A stretch of 64,000 nucleotides of DNA, from the NCBI GenBank assembly GCA_024114885.1, contig CP099422.1, positions 868,001 to 932,000 of the forward strand, written 5' to 3'. Shown here piece by piece: positions 1 through 10,478 of this stretch. A program made the position numbers and the translations under genes. This DNA comes from Septoria linicola (taxonomy: Eukaryota; Ascomycota; Dothideomycetes; Mycosphaerellales; Mycosphaerellaceae). Each line of letters begins with the position of its first letter. The first letter of the stretch is position 1. Below the pieces are notes generated by a model. The model was not told the origin of the DNA, did no database searches, and saw only the letters and a program-made list of their open reading frames with translations.

Positions 1-883
1 GACTGTGTCGGCGTCTTCGGAATGCCACGTGAGTAGCATCGCAGCCTGTACAAGATGTACCCTGTCATTCTCGTGACGCATGTCGAACAGAGCCTTAGCT
101 CTTCTGAACAAAGCAGCAGCCACAGCAGGGCGCGAATTGGCTACTGTCGGAAGGTGACTGATACGTGCTGCTGCTACCAATACCGACTGCAGGAGTAGTA
201 GAGGCGGATCATCATCGTTGCTGTGATACTGATGTAGAAACAGTTGGGCGTCGAGGATTGGAAAGCCAGGATAGATGTGGGTGAAGAATGTTTCAATCAG
301 AGCATCTTGTATCTTGCGCGGGGGCAGATTCCCCACATCATCAACACCAGCATGAGTGAGATGTGTTGCCACATCGGATCCAGATGCAGGTTTCCATGGC
401 AAGGGAGGCTTGATGGCAGGGAACGGATAGTGCAAGGTGTTCACTGTTCCTTCTGCTTTGACGAGCTGGTATAGATTGCTTGATTCGGCGCCTACGTAGA
501 GAACTCGGATTGGATCACCTTTACGAAAGACATTCCAGTCTCTGGAGACCATGCCACGCTCGTAGAAAGCTGCCAAGGTCTCGACCTGGATGTGCTCGGC
601 AACTGGCTGTTGTGACTCTTCCTGATGCTGAACCGATGAGGCTGCTCTAGAAGTGCGTCTGGCATTGCTTTCTCGTGCTGAGCGAATCGAGCGCCCGTTG
701 CAGTATCAGTGAGTCCATCGACACTGCATGTGTATATCTCGAGACTCACACACAAGCCGTGGCATTAGCTCTCCGACATGGCGTGCAAGGCCCTTCGCCA
801 GCGAGGTCGCACCGAATCTTTCGTCTCTTGCAGGGGACGCATGCTGTTCCGAGCTTTCGTCTGAATACTCTTTCACTGCGCAT
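1..883 (-). CDS. Zn2Cys6 transcription factor, cutinase-TF-like, partial at left edge
   Basis: Two exons, 750-883 and 1-658, joined by a 91-bp intron (GTGAGT donor at 749, CCAG acceptor at 659). The frame is still open at base 1, so the C-terminus lies outside the window. The protein starts MRSERVFRRKLGTACVPC. A complete binuclear zinc cluster, CX2CX6CX7CX2CX7C, lies within the first 45 residues and ends at the splice junction. After about 100 linker residues comes the start of a fungal-specific transcription factor domain, with FFTHIYPGFPILD and LLLLQSVLVAAAR segments like those of the cutinase transcription factor 1 family. The start is the first ATG after an in-frame stop. Such proteins are nuclear activators that bind CGG-type half-sites as dimers. 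It is divergent from an amidase gene, so it may be that gene's pathway regulator; this is inference. The spliced cluster makes the class nearly certain; the target genes are unknown. Confidence 0.88.
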
Positions 884-1241
884 TGGTGCTCCAACAGAAG
901 CAGAACAAGTTACTGTATGTTGGAAGTGGACATCTACGAGGCATGTTCAGCCGCATCGGCTCCACCAGCTGTGACGATGTCGGCGAAACCGACTTTGCCA
1001 AGCTGGCTCTTCCCTGCAGGGTCCGTTCGCGCGATTAGATGATCTGATTACGCAGGCCGACGTCAGACCTAGCTTGAGCTGCCACCACCGGCAATGCCTC
1101 TTTCTCGTTGCATGCGGTCGGCTACTATTAGAGGCTAGAAGTATTATTGCACCACTATGGCAGGCCTTCACGCGCCGAATTCTTTTCTTCCTCAGACTCC
1201 TCTTCCCTTTGTCCCTCTCTGCAGCTTTTCGCTCTTTCGCA
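884..1241. promoter_or_regulatory. Shared promoter of the Zn2Cys6 regulator and the amidase
   Basis: This 358-bp divergent intergenic region has no gene. It contains an inverted repeat GTCGG-CGAAA-CCGAC at 979-993, a CGG-N5-CCG arrangement of the kind bound by Zn2Cys6 dimers. Further single CGG/CCG triplets occur nearby. The stretch just before the amidase start is rich in C and T, as is common in fungal core promoters. Confidence 0.55.
979..993. promoter_or_regulatory. Candidate Zn2Cys6 operator GTCGG-N5-CCGAC
   Basis: A perfect 5-bp inverted repeat with a 5-base spacer lies between the two divergent start codons. The geometry fits a dimeric zinc-cluster protein. That the neighbouring regulator is the binder is inference; chance occurrence cannot be excluded from one copy. 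Confidence 0.4.
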
Positions 1242-3005
1242 ATGTCTGAGCTCAAAGAACCTCCCACTCACTCGCAGACTGAATCGTATGTGACCATAGC
1301 CAAGCGTGCCCAACAGTCTGTCCTCGATTCCATACCGCAAATATGGCGCATTTCCCGAGAAGCCAAAGCCGCAGGAGCAAAAGATCCACGAAAGGGAATT
1401 TTGGCAGCTAGGTTTCTAACACCTCGCGAGTTTCGCATCACGAATAGCTCTGCTTCTGAACTTCTGCAACTCATCTACGATGGCCGACTTAGCAGCTACG
1501 AAGTCACGTACGCCTTCTGCGCACGAGCTGCCATTGCACATCAGCTTGTAAATTGTCTGGTAGATTTCTTTCCCGAGGAAGCTTTAGCACAGGCGAGGGC
1601 GTTGGATGCGGAATTCAAGAAGACTGGAAGGCTTGTAGGGTGTCTTCATGGACTACCAATATCGGTGAAGGATGACCACTTTATGAAGGGCAAGGTGGTG
1701 ACAATGGGCTACACGGCATGGAGAAAGAATTCGCCTTGTAGTGCAGACTCCAGCCCTGTCAAGGTTATGAAGGATGCCGGAGCGATCATTTTTGCTCGGA
1801 CTGCAATGCCTCAGACTGGCATGGCACTGGAGACAGTATCGAACCTATGGGGCAGGACATTGAACAGCCGGAATACTGCTTTCGGAGCTGGAGGGTCATC
1901 TGGAGGCGACGGAGTGCTCGTAGCACTGGGAGGCACAAGTGCCGCGCCGCTGGCGACGGACATAGGAGGTTCGATACGAAGTCCGGCTGCTTTCAATGGT
2001 ATATACGGGATGAGGCCGACTGCTGCTAGGATTCCGTTGGCTGGAACCGCAACCACTGTAAGCGGTAACACATCAATCAAGTGCTCGGCTGGCCCGATCG
2101 CAAGAAGTATGGAGGACGTTGGCCTGTTCTGCAAATTGCTAGCTTCGCATCCATCTTTGCCGCATGATTCAAGTGCTGTACTTGGGTATTGGGATGAAAG
2201 ACCGCATATTTCTGAGAAGCTCAAGATCGGAGTCTGGAGTGACGATGGGGTCGTGAGCCCTCATCCACCGGTGCAGAGAGCATTGCGAGAGACAGCAGCG
2301 AAATTGCAAAGGGAGGGTAACGAGATTGTCGAGTTCAGCTTTCCATTCGATCTGTGGGAAGCCGCGCTGACGACCTGGGCGATATACCTGCAGACTGGCG
2401 CGAAAGAGCACAAGGACATCCTCAAAGCGGCTGGCGAGCCTGGTATTGCGCAGTTCTTGAGCTATTTGCAAATATTCCACGCCCGTGAGCTGACAGTACC
2501 GGAGCTATTCGCGCACAACTCGACTGTGGGAATGTACAAAGCTGCATTCCAAGAAGCCTGGGACGCAAGTGAAATCGACTGCCTGATCTGTCCATCGTCA
2601 CCGATGGCTGGAGTGCCCCATGACTTTCCAGTCTGGTGGGGTTACACATCGATCTGGAACTTGCTTGATTATCCTTCGATCATCATGCCAGTGAAGGAAT
2701 TCGTGATCAGTCCCGAAATGGATCCAAAGATCATGAGCTACAAGCCAAGGGACAATGTGTTCGATGGCCCGAATTGGCGGTTATGTAGGTCATCATGCGC
2801 ACCCTGTCAGTGTGAAGCTAACAGTAGTACAGATGATCCAGAGCTGTGGAAGACGCAACCCGTCACTGTCCATATTGTTGGCCGACCCTTCCGGGACGAA
2901 GTGCTGTTGGCACATGGCGAGCTGATCGACAGCACTGTGAACGTCAGGAAAGCGGCTCCTGTACACAATGTGCCAAAAGTGGAAAGAGAGGTGGCTCGCT
3001 TGTAG
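1242..3005 (+). CDS. Amidase signature family hydrolase (acetamidase-like)
   Basis: Exons 1242-2784 and 2833-3005 encode 571 residues. The protein cleaves a carboxamide to acid plus ammonia; the substrate is unknown. The amidase signature is complete: GLPISVKDD (Lys143), GAGGSSGGDG (cis-Ser219) and TDIGGSIRSPAAFNG (nucleophile Ser244), giving a Ser-cisSer-Lys triad. The 48-bp intron (GTAGGT donor, GCTAAC branch, TACAG acceptor) keeps the frame open if retained. Removing it restores NWRLYDPELWK, the expected C-terminal consensus. The frame extends upstream to 1074, but MSELKEPP at 1242 follows a pyrimidine-rich leader and is the better start. There is no signal peptide, so it is probably cytosolic. 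It is divergent from a Zn2Cys6 regulator. Its closest known relatives are fungal acetamidases and general amidases; the nitrogen-source role is inference. Confidence 0.9.
   Translation: MSELKEPPTHSQTESYVTIAKRAQQSVLDSIPQIWRISREAKAAGAKDPRKGILAARFLTPREFRITNSSASELLQLIYDGRLSSYEVTYAFCARAAIAHQLVNCLVDFFPEEALAQARALDAEFKKTGRLVGCLHGLPISVKDDHFMKGKVVTMGYTAWRKNSPCSADSSPVKVMKDAGAIIFARTAMPQTGMALETVSNLWGRTLNSRNTAFGAGGSSGGDGVLVALGGTSAAPLATDIGGSIRSPAAFNGIYGMRPTAARIPLAGTATTVSGNTSIKCSAGPIARSMEDVGLFCKLLASHPSLPHDSSAVLGYWDERPHISEKLKIGVWSDDGVVSPHPPVQRALRETAAKLQREGNEIVEFSFPFDLWEAALTTWAIYLQTGAKEHKDILKAAGEPGIAQFLSYLQIFHARELTVPELFAHNSTVGMYKAAFQEAWDASEIDCLICPSSPMAGVPHDFPVWWGYTSIWNLLDYPSIIMPVKEFVISPEMDPKIMSYKPRDNVFDGPNWRLCRSSCAPCQCEANSSTDDPELWKTQPVTVHIVGRPFRDEVLLAHGELIDSTVNVRKAAPVHNVPKVEREVARL
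2785..2832 (+). other. In-frame 48-bp intron of the amidase
   Basis: It starts GTAGGT, has a GCTAAC branch-like site and ends TACAG. Its length is divisible by three and it contains no stop in the gene's frame, so a retained form would add 16 residues near the C-terminus. Confidence 0.75.
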
Positions 3006-3112
3006 ATTACCAGACCTCGGTGAGTGCGACTTTTCTCGGCTGCGTTCTGGCGAAGCGCTGTGGTATGCAGACGGTACTTGCAATCAGTACTTGCGAAGCT
3101 GTCCTCCATGTC

Positions 3113-4144
3113 TCAATCCATGTACACTTCGTTCTTCAGATTTCGCAAATTCTGCAAGAAGCCATATCCACTGCCCCCATCATTCTGTCCTTGGCCAACG
3201 TTGCCATAGCGGAGATCGTAGCCTCGTGCCGGCGAAACTGCAGGCTTTCTATTCGCTGTAGCAGTCTTGTCAAGGACCTTTCGCTTGTCATCGACAGACT
3301 TCTGCAGAGAGTCAACCATTTTGTTTCGTGCCTTCTCTTCTGCTGTGCCTTTGAACACCTCGGCCAGAGCCCGCAGCTCGTCTACGCGAGCACTAGCTGC
3401 CTCGAGTCCCTCTACTCCCGCTGCCAATAAATCGTTGACCTCGCCACGTAGGCTTTCTGCATACTCTTTGCCTTTCTCTTCGCGGTTGTCGCTGCTTTCT
3501 GGTCCCGAGACAGAGATCAAGGAAGATGTCAAGGACATCTCGGAGGGCGCCACTGGCCACTGCATGGCTGAGCCAAATGTCTTGATGACAGAGTCGAGAC
3601 GCTCGCGGATTGTGGTCAACGTGCGTAGCTTATCCAGAAATTCTGGCTCTGTGGAGGGACTGTCTGCAGGCTGGACCTGAGTCTCGGCCTCAGCAGGAAC
3701 AGCTGCATCATTCTGCATCTCTGTTCCGGTGGAAGTCTCAATGTGCTGCTTAGGAACAAATAGCTCAACGTCTCGCTTGAGGTCATTCTCGAAGGTGTCG
3801 GTCAGGCCTATCGTCTCTCCCCTCAGCACCTCCACCTCGTATGCCAGTCGACTGCCACTGCGGATGATGTCGTCTGTCAATTGCGTCAAGGTATTAGAGA
3901 GCCGAGTGGTCTGCGCATTGAGCTGCGTGAGCAGTGTCTGCAGCTGTACCGACAAGTCGGGCAATGGCACTGCTCTGCCGCGACTCTGCAGGGTCGACGA
4001 AAGGGACAGAATGGGCAGAGTGCTGTTCAAGTACTCGACCGGGTCGAAATCGGGCTGCAGGAATGGCTGAATATTACTGTCTGCTACATGCGACGACTTG
4101 GCCTCGACCTTGCCTGCTGGCGATCGAATAGAAGGAATTGCCAT
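3113..4144 (-). CDS. COG7-like conserved oligomeric Golgi complex subunit
   Basis: A single exon of 343 residues starts at MAIPSIRSPAGK. The open frame continues 50 codons upstream, but that part has no protein-like pattern and I treat it as leader. The N-terminal third reads FDPVEYLNSTLPI, followed by long heptad-rich helices (LQTLLTQLNAQTTRLSNTL). This is the layout of the N-terminal COG7 segment, a tethering subunit for retrograde vesicles at the Golgi. A Pro/Glu-rich linker follows at about residues 140-165, then a second coiled-coil stretch, then a Gly/Asn-rich tail ending NLKNEVYMD. It is much shorter than animal COG7, as fungal subunits often are. The coiled-coil nature is visible; the COG7 name rests on the N-terminal pattern only. 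It is convergent with the amidase (107 bp apart). Confidence 0.6.
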   Translation of the reverse strand: MAIPSIRSPAGKVEAKSSHVADSNIQPFLQPDFDPVEYLNSTLPILSLSSTLQSRGRAVPLPDLSVQLQTLLTQLNAQTTRLSNTLTQLTDDIIRSGSRLAYEVEVLRGETIGLTDTFENDLKRDVELFVPKQHIETSTGTEMQNDAAVPAEAETQVQPADSPSTEPEFLDKLRTLTTIRERLDSVIKTFGSAMQWPVAPSEMSLTSSLISVSGPESSDNREEKGKEYAESLRGEVNDLLAAGVEGLEAASARVDELRALAEVFKGTAEEKARNKMVDSLQKSVDDKRKVLDKTATANRKPAVSPARGYDLRYGNVGQGQNDGGSGYGFLQNLRNLKNEVYMD

Positions 4145-4981
4145 CTTTGTGCAGACTATAGAGTGAGAGTAAACACTTTCATACAGAATACAGCACACCG
4201 GAGACGTGACCGGCTGCGCATTGATCAGCAACAGAGTGCATTTCGGCCCGTTCAGTCGCGTCTCACGCTTCGGGATTGACTTCAAGGCATCCACGCGCTT
4301 CCTCCCTTCTAGAATGACAGCTGCACGTTGCCTCTGTACTGCGCTGTGCTGCGCCGTGTTCGTGCTCCGCCAGTGACTAACTCGCCAAATTCACTGAGAC
4401 TGACTGCAGTAGTGGCAGTGACTCTTGCTGCTGTCAGCCGTCCTGCCTGCCTAGACGCACGCACATCCCTTCGTCGCCCCTCTTTGGGGCCACAGTGGCA
4501 CTCATTATCCTCACTTTCACTCATGCGGTAGGCCTTCACCCACTTCACGCGCCGGAGAGCCGACACAAGGCCTAATTGCTGCACGACGCATGCACGCACG
4601 CGCACACAACTGCAAGACATACGCTTCACTTTCTCTAGACTTCCTTTCATCCACCTCGCAGCTTCTTCGTTTGATACACAAACATTCGCAATAGTTCTGC
4701 CTTCGCCAGGCACCTCCTCATCAAGATTTAGAGCCTCGCCTTAGGACACGCTTCTTTTGCACATTGCCAAACCAGGATCCACTTCATAAACTTCTCGCTA
4801 CCAGATCAGCCACGAGCAACATACAACCTCAACAGTCTACAGAAATCAGTCAATCTTTCCGGGACAATTTAGCAGCTTCGAGTTACGTCGCCTTGCCACT
4901 CTTGGCCTGTACGACATCCACCATCAACGACATCCTTAGCAACTCGACTGCTTTGACTCCTCACTGGTAAAGGCCGCCATC
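4145..4981. promoter_or_regulatory. Divergent promoter and leaders, COG7-like / PARP-UBC
   Basis: This 837-bp region lies between two divergent starts. Short frames occur on both strands but none looks like protein. The right half is CT- and CA-rich and probably holds the long leader of the PARP-UBC gene. No other feature was seen. Confidence 0.5.
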
Positions 4982-7900
4982 ATGCCGCGCCGCCAGTTCA
5001 TGGCGGACCTCGCCAAAGCTCAGGCTGATCCACTGCCCCGTGGACTTGCCGATTTGAAGGGTGGCGAGGACGATGGTCAAGTTCAGTTCTCTTTTCTTGG
5101 AGGAGTCACACCCCTGGCAGATGGGCCTGTCCTCATTACAGCCATGGTCACTGACCTTGGTGACTATCCCAAATCGCATGAGTACATGCTGTGGTCTGGC
5201 GAACACGCTCCCAAGGATATTGGTGATGCTCTCGGCTCAGTGCGAGGCACGAACAAGAAGACTGTCGGCGAAATGCTGACCATCGTCTCATCGGCTTTGT
5301 GTAGAGTGCAACCCGACCAGGATGGTGATTCCCAAATGCTAGATGGAGATCACGAAGACGAGTACGCGGAAGAGGATGAGGACGATGTAGACATCTACGG
5401 CTCTGGTGATGATGACGACTTCGATCCTGACAGACCAGCACTTGCGCCAGTTTCCACCACTACAGTTCCCTCCGCCACGTCTGCTCACACCTTTCGGCAG
5501 CGCGTTCGAGAAGATCTTCGTGTCACCAAAGCTGCTGGCTTCAAGGTCGGGCATCTTGGTCACCTTCTCGCTGGAATCTCCAGCTATGTCGCCGTCTCAA
5601 TCCGAGTTGTCAAGCTCGGCATTTCAGAAGAGGCAATGGAGGCATGGCAGCTTCAGCCAAACGATTACCTCACCCTGCTCATTCAGTACCAGAACGGCTA
5701 CAAGACCAACGAGGAACTTCAGGGCTTGCAACGTGTGACGCCAAACCTGGCAATGCGCGTTGTTGCTGGTTGTCGTTACAAGCCATCTTTACAAGAGGCA
5801 ATCAACGCTTTCACAAATGTGAGACCAGCTGAACGCAATGGCGTCAAGGTCAACGGCTTGCCATCCGCAGACGATACCAACTCTGAAGAGTCCTCGATCC
5901 GAGACACCTTCATCTCGAAGCCTTTGAACGATCTCTTGCAAGATCGGTTCGTTGAGATCCTCAAATCTCACGCTCAGGGTATGCCTTGGACGGGGGCCGA
6001 GCGCTGGTATCAGGAGAGACTGGACAAAGCCGGACCGGCCGACAACAGTGGTGCTGTTCCTGACCACTGCTTCCTTCCAGAAGAAATCAGCGACTCTCTT
6101 CCCGAGATCTGCCGCGCAGACCACTACGCCACAACTGGCATTGTGCAATTCTCGTTTCCACTCCTTGCCATGCAGTTTATGCTCCGTCACTTCGTGCGCT
6201 GTACCGAGTTCTGCCTCACATGCCACCGTAAGCTGGCCACCGACGTTCAAGCCATCAAGCCTTACGTTTGCGAGCGACCACTTTGCCTGTTTCAGTACAT
6301 CACATACGGACTTGGCCCAAGCATCGAGCACGAGATGGTCGCCCAGCCATATGTCGTCGATCTGCTGATTTCGTTCTGCTACAACAGTGCAGCCGCTAGA
6401 AAGCTCAAGGAGTTCCCAGTAGGGCTTTCCATCGTGGTGCCGCCAGTGGACACTGCGAGATACAACCCAATGAGAGCCGAATACTTGCCTGGACGCTTCG
6501 ATAGGAACGGTGTTAAGGCGACGGACATCAATACTAGCAATGACTTTGATGTCCATGATGTCGGCTTTGACAAAGAGAAGCTCGAACTCATCTTCTTCAA
6601 CAAGCCCAACAAGTGTCCCGTTTCCCGAGGCGACTGGATTCTTCTCAACAGCAGCGCCGCCCAAGGCCAGGATCTGCACTGCCGTGTCTCCGACACCACT
6701 TACTTTCCCACTATCACCATTGATCCGCCAGTGGTGGTATCTCAACAGCAGAGCACGGGTGCAGGTATGCCAGGATTGCCGCCAGCACAACCTCTCCAGA
6801 CGCCGGCAACTACGCCAGCGGCGACGAACGGTGCCGTCCCAACCACGAGCAGCCCACAATGGACAAATGCGACATTCCAGGTCTACGAGCAACAGTTCGA
6901 CCGACTCGATGATCAGGGCAAGTGTGTTGCCATTTGCCGACTGCTGGACACGCTGCCTACTATCACAGACATGAAGCAATTCCTGCTCAAGCGTCACCCG
7001 GCCAATCTGAAGCATTGGACTGAGCACATCTCGCCAGGAGCTTTGAGTCTATTGCGCTGGATCATTGCAAGCAATCGATCGTGCATCATGCAAGTCGATG
7101 GCGATGATCCCACTCCTCAAGGCAATACACCGACTGCTTCCAAAGCACCGACTGTCTTCGGCAAGACGCAAGAGCGCTGCTTCGGAATGAAGGACTACAT
7201 GCAATTTCGCTTCGCCATGGGTGCGCCTGACAAGGAGCAGCGCTTTGTCACCGAAGTCCGCAACACCACGACACGCTTGAGCCTTGCGCATCCAACGATC
7301 TTTGCCTGGCACGGATCGCCTTTGCCCAACTGGCACATGATCATTCGAGAAGGCCTGCACTTCAAGAACACTGATCACGGTCGAGCTTATGGGCACGGTG
7401 TCTATCATGCCAAAGATGCCAACACCAGTACCAGCTACTCCGGCATGTACGGCGGATACGGCGGTGTGGGAGGTGCTCCGGGTTCTTGGCCAAACAGTGT
7501 TCTCAGAATTTCATCTGCACTGGCACTCAATGAGATCGTGAACGCGCCAGCAGAGTTTGTCAGTCAGAACCCATACTACGTGGTCAACCAGCTTGACTGG
7601 ATTCAGACGAGATACCTCTTTGTGCAGGTCGCGCCCAAGTGCGACACCATCAAGATTGGTGCAGATGTTGCACCGACTCAGCCTCATGTGCAAGATCCTG
7701 CTCGTACTCCCACTGGTATGGCAGGCACACGCATCATCATTCCGGCATCAGCAATCAAGTCCTCGAAGAGAACTGCGACGACACCCCCGCTGGCATGCAG
7801 CTGCCATTCAAGAAATTCAAGCTCTTCAGCGGTAATGGCGTTGTGAACGGTCCCATGGTAATTAGCGATGACGATGGCGATGCCGATAGCATTGCTACTG

Positions 7901-8646
7901 ACATTGAGGATCGGGAAATACTTATCAACGAGCCCGCAGAGCCGACACCTGTGCCAGCCTCTAACGGTAAATCATCTGCCAAATCAGCGCTCTCGATCCC
8001 GAAGACAGACTTCATCGAGAAGTCTCTCAACTATGACACGCTTCCAATCATGCCGGAGCCCACTTACGCCACGGGTGCTGCAACCAATCGCCTCATGAAG
8101 GAGCTTCGCACGTTGGACAAGATCCAGAGATCCACGCCTGCTGCAGAGCTTGGCTGGTTCATCGACGTCGAGAAGATCGAGAATGTCTATCAGTGGATTG
8201 TCGAACTGCACTCTTTCCACATGTTCGAGACCGATGGCGAGAAGCTACCACTGGCACGCGACATGAAGAAGCACAACGTGAAGAGTATCGTCCTGGAGAT
8301 CCGCTTCAACAAGGACTTTCCCTTCACGCCACCATACGTCCGCGTCATTCGGCCTCAGTTCCTTACCCTCATGCAGGGCGGTGGCGGCCACATCGTGGCT
8401 GGAGGTGCGATGTGCATGGAGCTGCTGACCAACAGCGGCTGGTCGAGCATCCTGTCCATGGAGTCAGTGCTGATGTCGATTCGCCTGGCGATCACGAGCG
8501 AGCCCTGGGCGCGTCTGGCACCTGGGGCGTCGCGCATCGACTACACCGCTCAAGGAGGTGCCGAGGGCTACATACGTGCTTGTGCCAGCCACGGCTGGGA
8601 AGTTCCACCAGGTTTCAAGGAAATGGCGTACAATGGAGAGAAATAG
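4982..8646 (+). CDS. PARP-like ADP-ribosyltransferase fused to UBC (E2) domain; one apparent frameshift
   Basis: The reading frame is continuous from 4982 to about 7790 and then one base out of register to the stop at 8646. A C5 run at 7784-7788 lies at the junction; a sixth C would give one 1221-residue protein. The N-terminal half has an acidic tract (residues about 115-140). A Cys-rich stretch (CTEFCLTCHRKL, then CERPLCLF) follows near residues 405-435. A PARP catalytic domain follows, with FAWHGSPLPNW, GLHFKNTDHGRAYGHGVYHAKD-type core residues (His, then Tyr in AYGHGVYHAKD) and YLFVQ. The C-terminus is a ubiquitin-conjugating fold with FPFTPPYVRV and a Cys in GGAMCMELLTNSGW, as in UBE2Q-type E2s. 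PARP-UBC fusions are known in filamentous fungi; the role is not established, probably protein modification in the nucleus or cytosol. A 71-bp intron (7759-7829) is a weaker explanation for the frame change. Confidence 0.85.
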
Positions 8647-8922
8647 ATTGGTATTGCATGAGCGGTAATGAGGAAAAGATATGAGCGCTTTCGATAGCAT
8701 GGACTGGCGTCACTTCAAACTGATGATAGATTAGCGAGGCGCTGGGGCATACACGATGATGACACAACAGAACGGCAATAACGACAGACTTTGAGACGCT
8801 TTTCGATTCCATCTCATATCCTCGTGCTTCCACTGCTGTGCAAGTAAACTGGTGACATCTCGAAACCAGTTGACCATTCGTGACATGAATCAAAACAGTA
8901 GTTTACTGCAGAATAAATCTCA

Positions 8923-10224
8923 TCACTCCATAATCGGCCTCCACATCTTCCTCCCCACAAACCTCTCCACGCCCTCATCAGCCATCACCTCATCCGCCAA
9001 TCTCCCCGTCACAATACTCCTCTCATGTTCTCTTCCCCTTACATAAAACGCCTCCCAATCTCCTACCCATCTCCCTTTCTCTGGTCCACTCCTCGCTTTG
9101 CAGAATCCAGAATTCGGACGATCGAGCGTGACGAACCAGTGCCGTTGATGAACGGAGCCAATAGTATTGCTTGCGCCGGTATACGCGTTGTTAGCGCGAA
9201 TGGAGGCGTCGAGATCGTCTTCGGAGGCGTCTGCTGCGGCGTCGAGATGGGAGTTTTCGAGGGATTCTTCTTGGGTAGGAGTGATTGTTGGAGTTTTGGT
9301 GAGGGAAGCTTCTTCTTCGTCGCTGCTTGTGGCGATGTTGGGCTTGCTTCGGGCTTTTGTTGTATCCAGACGGCGTCTCTTGCGCACTGGCTTTTTGGGT
9401 TGAGCGCCGCGGTCGTTATGAGAGGGAAGGCGCATTGCGATGGTGTAGTTCTTGGGTAATCGGGAGCCGTGCAGACGGAGGTGGATGTGGCGAGAGTGAA
9501 ACGCTTTGATCAGGCGTTCGTTTGAAGGTTCGCATGGCGTGGTGTCTGCTTCTAGATCTGATTGCTCGTCGTCTGTTGTCTTGCTCGGTTTTGGCTGTGG
9601 GCGCTCCAGGACTTCATATTCTCCGGTGTCCCAGATGAGGAGAGATCCTGTTGCGTGTGATGCTGCTTCTATTAGATTGTTCTGCTGATGTTAGCTCTTC
9701 TTGCAAGATCTGAGAAATTACTTGCGAGGGAACATAGAAGTACAAGTAAAGATGCTGTGCGCGCTACCTACCCACAGATTGTGTACTCTCGTCTCTATCG
9801 CCATCCTATTTGGCCGAAGACTGTTTGGATTGCCAGGCAGACCATAAGGTATGGCCCAGCTTACAGAGCTAGTTTGTGAGAACTGTAGTCGCAGATCATA
9901 ATGGACACCAGAGATTGGGTGATCATGCTGGTGCACCACAAAATGTGCCCCTTTAGCATGGAGATTGCGAAGATATGCATTCCGGAAGTGCTCAATGGAG
10001 ATTCTTGGTCCTGCACTCGGCATAGATGCGGAGGACAAATGCTGCACAAAGTAGGTCAAATGGTCACGGATAGTGACTTCGTGTGCCTCAATGGCTGCAG
10101 CTTTTGACTTTTCATCTTGTCTTTCATCGCGTCTAACATCGCCGGCGAGAGAGGCATGAATCGTCGAGTGCTTCCTCAATGGTGGCGGTGACACATCTCG
10201 CACGAGCGTGGCCGGCTGGACCAT
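8923..10224 (-). CDS. LigD-type DNA 3'-phosphoesterase domain protein
   Basis: Exons 9772-10224 and 8923-9681 (90-bp intron: GTAGGT donor, CTAAC branch, CAGCAG acceptor) encode 403 residues. Splicing joins RVHNLW to NNLIEAASHATGSLLIWDT, which completes the LigD phosphoesterase domain. The metal- and phosphate-binding residues are visible in FVVHQHDHPISGVHYDLRLQ (three His, Asp, Arg), about residues 95-115. In bacteria this domain trims 3'-phosphates and ribonucleotides at broken DNA ends next to a ligase and polymerase; here neither is attached. The C-terminal part is low-complexity and basic (KKPVRKRRRLDTTKARSK, a likely nuclear signal), then acidic, ending WEAFYVRG...WRPIME. The start is the first ATG after the TIM10 promoter. 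It acts presumably in the nucleus on DNA ends; this is inference from the domain. Confidence 0.85.
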
Positions 10225-10478
10225 TGTTCAGTATGCCTCTGGTCGGACTCCATGGAAGCACACTGGGGAGTGCATATGTGTATGTCGATCAGAAGGTAAG
10301 AAAGTCTCGTGAGGAAAGTCGCAATGTCATTGCTTCCATTTCTTGGCTGCTTGAAGCTCGTGAACTTCTGCCAGCTCGAGTCGCAGATCGCTCATCAGCA
10401 ACAACACCACAGCATTCACCACGAGACATTACGAGACGTTCAACCAGCCGCCAATAACTTCCACACTAAATCGCAAAT
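10225..10478. promoter_or_regulatory. 254-bp divergent promoter, phosphoesterase / TIM10
   Basis: This short region separates two divergent start codons. The TIM10 side is CA-rich just before the ATG. No recognisable operator was seen. Confidence 0.5.

Noticed and set aside
5789..7027. 412-codon minus-strand open frame
   Set aside because: It is antisense to the strongly supported PARP-UBC gene and has no domain pattern; it is a by-product of that gene's codon use.
7716..7759. 44-bp intron explaining the PARP-UBC frame change
   Set aside because: Frame-compatible, but it would delete the coherent segment TGMAGTRIIIPASAI; a missing C at 7784-7788 is simpler.
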